Assembly: GCF_034190915.1 (NCBI RefSeq)
Contig: NW_026947484.1
Coordinates: forward strand, 79,927,982 to 79,991,981
Origin: Cavia porcellus
Taxonomy: Eukaryota; Chordata; Mammalia; Rodentia; Caviidae
Length of the DNA: 64,000 nucleotides
Direction of reading: 5' to 3'
In this document: positions 58,661 through 64,000 of the stretch, in pieces
How the letters are laid out: the number at the start of each line of letters is the position of its first letter
How positions within the stretch are numbered: position 1 is the first letter of the stretch
Made by a program: the position numbers and the translations under genes
The notes under the pieces: model-generated
Seen by the model: only the letters and a program-made list of their open reading frames with translations
Databases searched by the model: none
Told to the model about the DNA's origin: nothing

Positions 58661-60254
58661 CAAAAGAATGTCTGCAGGTTTGTGCTCAGATATGTTCATC
58701 TGAGGTCTCTATGCTCATCATTGAGCCAGGTGCTGTGGGTGGGTCTCAAATGCATCGAATATGCAGTAGAAAGAGTTCTTTGGGTCTAAGAGAGAAATTT
58801 AATGCTTCCTAGTCCAAATGTAACTCCCCCTGGAAGAATATTTCCTTAGTCATTTACCATAATAAATATATGGATTTACCTTTCCCAAAGTTACTTCTCG
58901 AAAACCATCCTCAAGTAGGTAGATAGGAAAAATAAGGAATCGTACAAGGAGTCCTTGAGGCAGCACGAAGACACCAAGGGAAGTCACCACAAATGAAACG
59001 GGAGACAGGGAGACAAATTCCTATTTCAGAATTTTTGTAAGTCTGGGTCCTTCATTCTCCCTTAGTAACAACTCTTCTCTCGGCCCCAAATCCATTCTCT
59101 TGGCTCACAAAGCATCATCTCATCTTTTCTGGACAAGTTTCACACTAAAAATTGTGACTGGGAATGGGTGGAAAGGATGGCAAAAGACAGAGTCCAGCAG
59201 TAGCAATATTTCTTATCAAAGGACAGGTTTAACAGGCCTAATACTCAGTGCTCAAAAATGAAGGCATTGTCAAACGAGCATTCTAAAACACAAAAAAGAA
59301 ACTGCTCTGGCAAGACAAGCTGGAGAAGCTGCTGTCTCATAAATTTTAAGAGCAAGGATCCCGGATCTGGAAACACTCTGAATGCCTGCGTCCAGATGGG
59401 GCTCTAGGCTGGGTTCTCCAATCACACAGGCAGATGACCCAACCCTGGGCAGAGAAAATTGTGAGGAAGCTGGTACTAGCAGAGCAGAGTGGTCAAGTAC
59501 CACAAGACGCATCTATCTCTCACCTGCCCTTCCCCAGTGCAGCCAGGCATGGGACCCTCTGGATGGAATGCAATCACTAGGAATAGGCACCATTTTGGTG
59601 GGAATCTGTTTAACTTTCTTTCTTTTTAAAACTCCTTAAACATTTAACTCTGTTCACTGTTAGTTAGCCTAAGCGGGAAAAAAAATTTTCAAAAGTAAAT
59701 CTCAGCAGCAGAGAGAAAAAAAAGTCTTGAAAGGACTGACAATCTCAGCATTATGAGCACCAGACCAAACCTTTGTTTAACTGTACTTCAGTCTCTTTAC
59801 AGATTATAAAAGGAAATGTTTAACTAATGGAAAGCTTCTCATACACAGGATAATATATGTGGCCTCTGTCTACATCTTAATCATTCTACATAATCGATCA
59901 AATAGTTTTGGTCTCCAGTGTCGGGTTTTTTTTTTTTTAACTTTAATATTCACAACAGAAAACGCTTTAATGCTTGTCTCCTATATGTGTCCCCTGGGTT
60001 GATCACCTGCCATAAGAAAAATTGTGTTTTACATGATAGCTACTCACAGACACATTTTAATGAAAAAACTACACAGTGGATTTTAAGAGACAAAGAGAAT
60101 GTTGTAAGGGAGTCAAAGTTTCATTTCACATGCACTAAGACAAACACGTGGTACCTCCTAACTTTTTTATTTACTAGATTTTCCTTGTTATTAACTGACT
60201 TTGTAATTTCTCCAAATTTTAATAACATTTTCTCTGTTTGATAGTAGAGTACTT
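58661..60254. other. Unannotated DNA
   Basis: Two overlapping 80-85 codon frames on opposite strands near 59.3-59.6 kb lack motifs. No named repeat recognised. Confidence 0.4.
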
Positions 60255-60680
60255 CCATGACCCCTTTCAGGCTCACCATCCCTGTGTAGCCTTGGCCAAG
60301 CTAACTTCTCACAGCTTGTTTCCGCCTCTGGATTGCCACGCGCCTGTGCCTCAGTTTCAATGGCTTCCTTCCTTTCTCTGCAATGATGAATTGCACTCTT
60401 CTTTCAAAATGCCACCACCTCCTCTGGTTAAGCCTGCTCAACCTCTGCAGGCAGAGATGAGAGTTTCTTACCCTGTTTTTCCATTAAAACTGTTTGCAAA
60501 GATGTGTGTCACAGCCATTGCTCTGTTATATTTCTGTTGCTCCTAGGAGACCATGACAGCCCCATGGTAGTGTTCCCCGTTTATTTTTGTGCTCCTCAGC
60601 TTCCAGGACAACATATGGTACATGGTTTGCATTCAAGTGATCCAATGAATGGATGGAAATGCACTGAGTGGACACATCAG
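60255..60680 (+). mobile_element. L2 LINE fragment
   Basis: A C/T-rich ORF-like part ('atgacccctttcaggctcac ... gcctctggattgccacgcgc') passes into an end with 'ctcctaggagaccatgacag' and 'tgctcctcagcttccaggac', which resembles L2 ORF2 and its 3' UTR. The 102-codon ORF here is probably a relic. Confidence 0.45.
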
Positions 60681-60771
60681 TATACCTATTATCTACTGAG
60701 TTTCCAACCCTGATTTAGACTGATACTCCAGTGAAACAGAACCTTTCACTCTCAAATGTATCCCAGTTTGC

Positions 60772-60955
60772 TGGCCACAGTGGTACATGCCTTTAATCAT
60801 GGCTACTCCAGGCGGTTAAGGCAGAAGGACCGCAAGTTTAAGGCTAGCCTGGGAAACTAAGGAAAATTCTTGCCTCAGAACTTAAGAAAAAGGAGAGGGG
60901 ATTGGTGATGTAACTCAGCACTCCTTGGGTTCAATCCTCAGTACCAAAAACTAAT
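60772..60955 (+). mobile_element. B1-ID composite SINE, sense
   Basis: The B1 half shows 'ccacagtggtacatgccttt', 'taaggcagaaggaccgcaag' and 'aggctagcctgggaaactaa'. After an A/G-rich linker the ID half shows 'ggggattggtgatgtaactc' and 'ttgggttcaatcctcagtac'. Same arrangement as at 21.4 kb and (inverted) 3.4 kb. Confidence 0.88.
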
Positions 60956-63044
60956 ATACTAATTAATTAGTTAATTGGGTCATGATTTAAATAATAAATT
61001 ATATGGTCACTCTAACTTTGGAGCATGGGATATAATTACTTGTATGTATCGTTCTGTCTGCCCAGAACCTGACCATCTCATTTTCCAGTTGTTCAACAAC
61101 TTATCAAATTAATCATTTTTCAAATTCTTTAAAATCCTTCTTTCAAAGAATTACTTAATCTCCTCACTCACGTCCACACCTATGAAATTTAAAATACTAC
61201 ACTGCAGAGTCAGAACACATAGGCTTCATTCCACTTTTTAACCAAATTCCCTATGAGTAATGACATCTACTTAGAATGACCAGTGTCCCCACTAGATGAC
61301 ATGTAACTTCCAAGAGTTGGGGCAGACACAAAGTCAAATCTGCCCTCGATTGGCCATAACACATTCAATGCCCAGGGTTGCAACATCTATTGTCTAAGGG
61401 ACAGTTCAGAATCCTTGACTCACTAACTACAGCAGAAACTAATAAATCTGCCTGAAAAAATAATAAACACATTTCTTCCAAATCATCTCACTCAGATCTT
61501 AAAGAAAGCATTTCTAAAAGATCAAAGGGAACAAGACTACCACAGGACTACCTCTTTCTCTGGAAATATAAACATGTTTGGTCTTTCACTCTGCACAGTC
61601 AAATTCTATCTGGACTCAAAGATGTCAACACAACTACTCAAAGAAGAGTTAATTAAGAAATACCCTAAAGGTCACAAAAGACATTTCTAATAAATTGCCA
61701 GAATAATTTTCCACACCAGTGCAGTCTGCGAACTAAAGAAAATACATTTTTAAATACACATATGATCAAATCTCAAAGGTTTGACACATACTCCCTTAAT
61801 CTGATCATTTATGAAAAGACTTACATAATTATTTCTAATTTTTAAAGTGTTATCTCAGGGCATAAAATTAGAGAAAATCCACAAAACAAATATGAACTTC
61901 AGGGAACATTAACCATCATGTAGTTAATGATTTTGTTTAATGAGAATAAAGCCTCAAATATTTAACCTCTTAGGGTTGCTCTCATTATCTATTATTTCTC
62001 ATTAATCCTAGAATCACAGGGCAAAGAAACATAAGCCATGACTTGCTTTGAAACGTTTGCCCGAATCTGCTATGAATTTATTTTCAAGACAAAGTTCATG
62101 AAAGGCCAGTTCCCCAGGTAAACTAGATTAAATCCCTTCTAAAGGGAAATCAAATTAAACCACTACCAAATGGCAGGTTTCTAAACAGTGTTTGGGGATG
62201 TGAAATCTGATTTGACAGATGCCTTATAGACTGTGGTCAATCTCCATCTGATGAGAATTTCTGTGGTTTTGTTTTTATCTATACTAAGGGATTTGTAATC
62301 TATGGTGACATGTAGATGTCTACATTATGTTGAACACGTATATACATATATAAATAGGCCTGAATCTCTTTCTTATGTAAAATCACTGGGAAAAAAATCT
62401 TTAGATTTGGTTTTACTTGTTTAAATCATTGAGTTTGCATCTAATATTTGACAGAGTGATGCCTTGTGGGATACAATTTGGAAGCTACATTTTCTCTGAT
62501 CTTTACCAGATGTTTCACTGGTGGTGTTTTAGCCTCAAAAGACAAAGAGGATATTAATGTTAATTTTATTTATTTAATCACATCAGGCAGATTTGATAAA
62601 AGGGAAAATTCAATATTTTGGAAATTTACCAACTTCAGAATATATATAGTAGCAAAAATGTTTTGAAGATTATTTTATGTTAAAAGCAGAAAAGCTGCAG
62701 TGTGTTTACAAGGGAGAACACATTCTCACCTTTAAAAATGAGAAAGACGTGGAAGATTTGCTAGCATACTTTTAGGTCAGGGAAGCAAGGAGGTGGCCAT
62801 GATTTATACCTGGTTCAGCATTATCCTCATGCTAACTTCTAATGACCTACTAAATGCAGAGAAAGAGTGCCCTGCACAGGAGATGGATGCTCTAGAAGGC
62901 TTCCTCCCACTACTTGAGTCTCTCTAATGATCTTCTTAGCTCTTGTCTCTGAATTTTATTCTAAGGGAACTCTAAATTTCTCTGATCATTGTCAGGATAT
63001 TGTTAATAATGAAGAGGTGCTCTCTACTGAATGCAGCCTTCATA
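60956..63044. other. Unannotated AT-rich DNA
   Basis: No named repeat or gene recognised. Confidence 0.4.
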
Positions 63045-63105
63045 TACTTAAGTATATGAAACCAAAGTATATGAAACTTAAGTATATGTAACCAAAGTTA
63101 CCAAA
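63045..63105. repeat. Short tandem repeat of 'aagtatatg' words
   Basis: 'cttaagtatatgaaaccaaa', 'gtatatgaaacttaagtata' and 'tgtaaccaaag' repeat a unit of about 16-33 bases with variations. Confidence 0.85.
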
Positions 63106-63154
63106 TAAGTATGCCTAAGGTCAAGGTCAGAATTTGGACACTTGGAAAGTACAT

Positions 63155-63310
63155 ACTGGTTCTCAGCCTTACCTGTCTGTCAGAATCACTTGGGGAGCTA
63201 TAGCCCAGGCCAATAACACTGCAAGCTATGGGGTGAGATTCCGGTATAGGTATTCTGCAAAGCTCTCCAGGTAAGTAAAATCACAGCCAAATTAAGATCA
63301 GTGCTTTAGA
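63155..63310. mobile_element. MER5-type hAT-Charlie remnant
   Basis: 'tggttctcagccttacctgt', 'cagaatcacttggggagcta', 'gggtgagattccggtatagg' and 'aagctctccaggtaa' give the MER5-like layout (ggttctcaacctt, cagaatcacctggggagct, ggcatcggtattt, agctccccaggtgat). Confidence 0.75.
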
Positions 63311-64000
63311 GATTCTAAGTGGGGAACAGCAAAACCATTTAATAGTCTTGGAAAAATCAATAAAAAGGCTTTATTCTCATCTGAAAATGGTATGTGTAAA
63401 AGAGAGTTGCAGTACTATATTAATTTTCTTTTACTTTACAGGTAAAAATACAATTATAAAACATTTCAAATAGATAGCAAAGCATCTAGACTATTGTAAT
63501 AGATACATATAACATCTATATTATCACCAACTTACAAAGAAATTAATATCTTCTGTATTCTGTTCTCTCTCTTTGGAAAGAAGATACAGTAAAAATAATA
63601 TATCTTCCTCCTTTACTCTCTAGAAAGATTATTTCCCTAAGGTGAACCTTCCCACACAGTTTTATTGTTTAGTTACATATAGTTTATTTACAGCAATTAT
63701 ATAATACTTGTCTATGTGTTTAAATGCACATACATTATATTACATGGTATATATCCTCTTGCATATCAGGTGTTCACTGAATACTGTTTCTTTCTATTCC
63801 TGCTGATACATTTGTGAATTTCACTAATTCTTTTCTTTATATTACTTTAATAAGAATAACCAAGTTTATTGATTTGTCTTATTTGTGAATAGTTAGGTTA
63901 TTTACACATTTTTTAAAAAAATACAAACAGATTAAACATCATTCTCAGATCTCTACCACCATACTGCCGGTCTCTAGAGGAGACATCTGACCCGGTTTTG
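63311..64000. other. Unannotated AT-rich DNA
   Basis: Nothing recognised up to the window end. Confidence 0.4.

Noticed and set aside
60238..60546. 102-codon ORF with a C-terminal hydrophobic stretch
   Set aside because: It coincides with an L2-like segment and is more likely a LINE relic than a membrane protein.

Overview
This window is mammalian nuclear DNA and almost certainly from a rodent. It is AT-rich and CpG-poor. It carries tRNA-Ala-derived ID SINEs and 7SL-derived B1 SINEs together, a combination characteristic of rodents. I found no B2 SINE, which a murid or cricetid window of this size would be expected to contain. The youngest ID copies share a sequence type unlike the rat BC1/ID consensus I know. 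B1-ID composite SINEs occur three times. This points to a non-muroid rodent (squirrel-related or castorid-like; a beaver is my best but weak guess). Species assignment is inference.

I found no convincing protein-coding gene, RNA gene, CpG island, CRISPR array or prokaryotic feature. Open reading frames are short (the longest is 165 codons, without an early ATG), scattered on both strands, and mostly overlap repeats or microsatellites. The window is best read as intergenic DNA or the inside of a very long intron.

Layout. 1-8 kb: a MaLR-type LTR, a B1-ID composite, an old repeat and long unannotated DNA that includes a locally CpG-rich ORF near 6.6-7.1 kb. 8-18 kb: a possible antisense LTR, a reverse L1 3' segment, L2 pieces, a (GT)21 tract, a B1 fragment, a second MaLR LTR and a MIR. 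18-26 kb: an L1 3' end, a B1-ID composite with a purine tail, an ERVL-like LTR and microsatellites. 26-36 kb: a pyrimidine tract, a MER5-type hAT remnant, a MIR, a young ID with target-site duplication (TSD), L1 3' ends, an (AT)22 tract and an L3/CR1 fossil. 36-46 kb: a Z-DNA-prone CA/CG tract, L2 ends, three IDs, a cluster of MIRs and a MaLR LTR. 46-53 kb: B1 elements, an (AAAG)n tail, a Tigger DNA transposon, another MaLR LTR, a young ID with a perfect 16-bp TSD, and an L1 3' end carrying a nested ID. 53-64 kb: an hAT-Charlie remnant, a long L2, an unexplained 132-codon ORF with splice-like signals, further L2 and L1 pieces, a B1-ID composite and a second MER5-type remnant.

The elements do not form a pathway. 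The order of activity that can be read is old (L3, L2, MIR, hAT, Tigger), then L1 and MaLR, then B1 and ID, with the ID copies youngest. No new biological system could be supported. The most checkable oddities are three exon-like segments, the CpG-retaining ORF, the Z-DNA tract and the young ID subfamily. All family names come from memory of consensus sequences, not from a database search.
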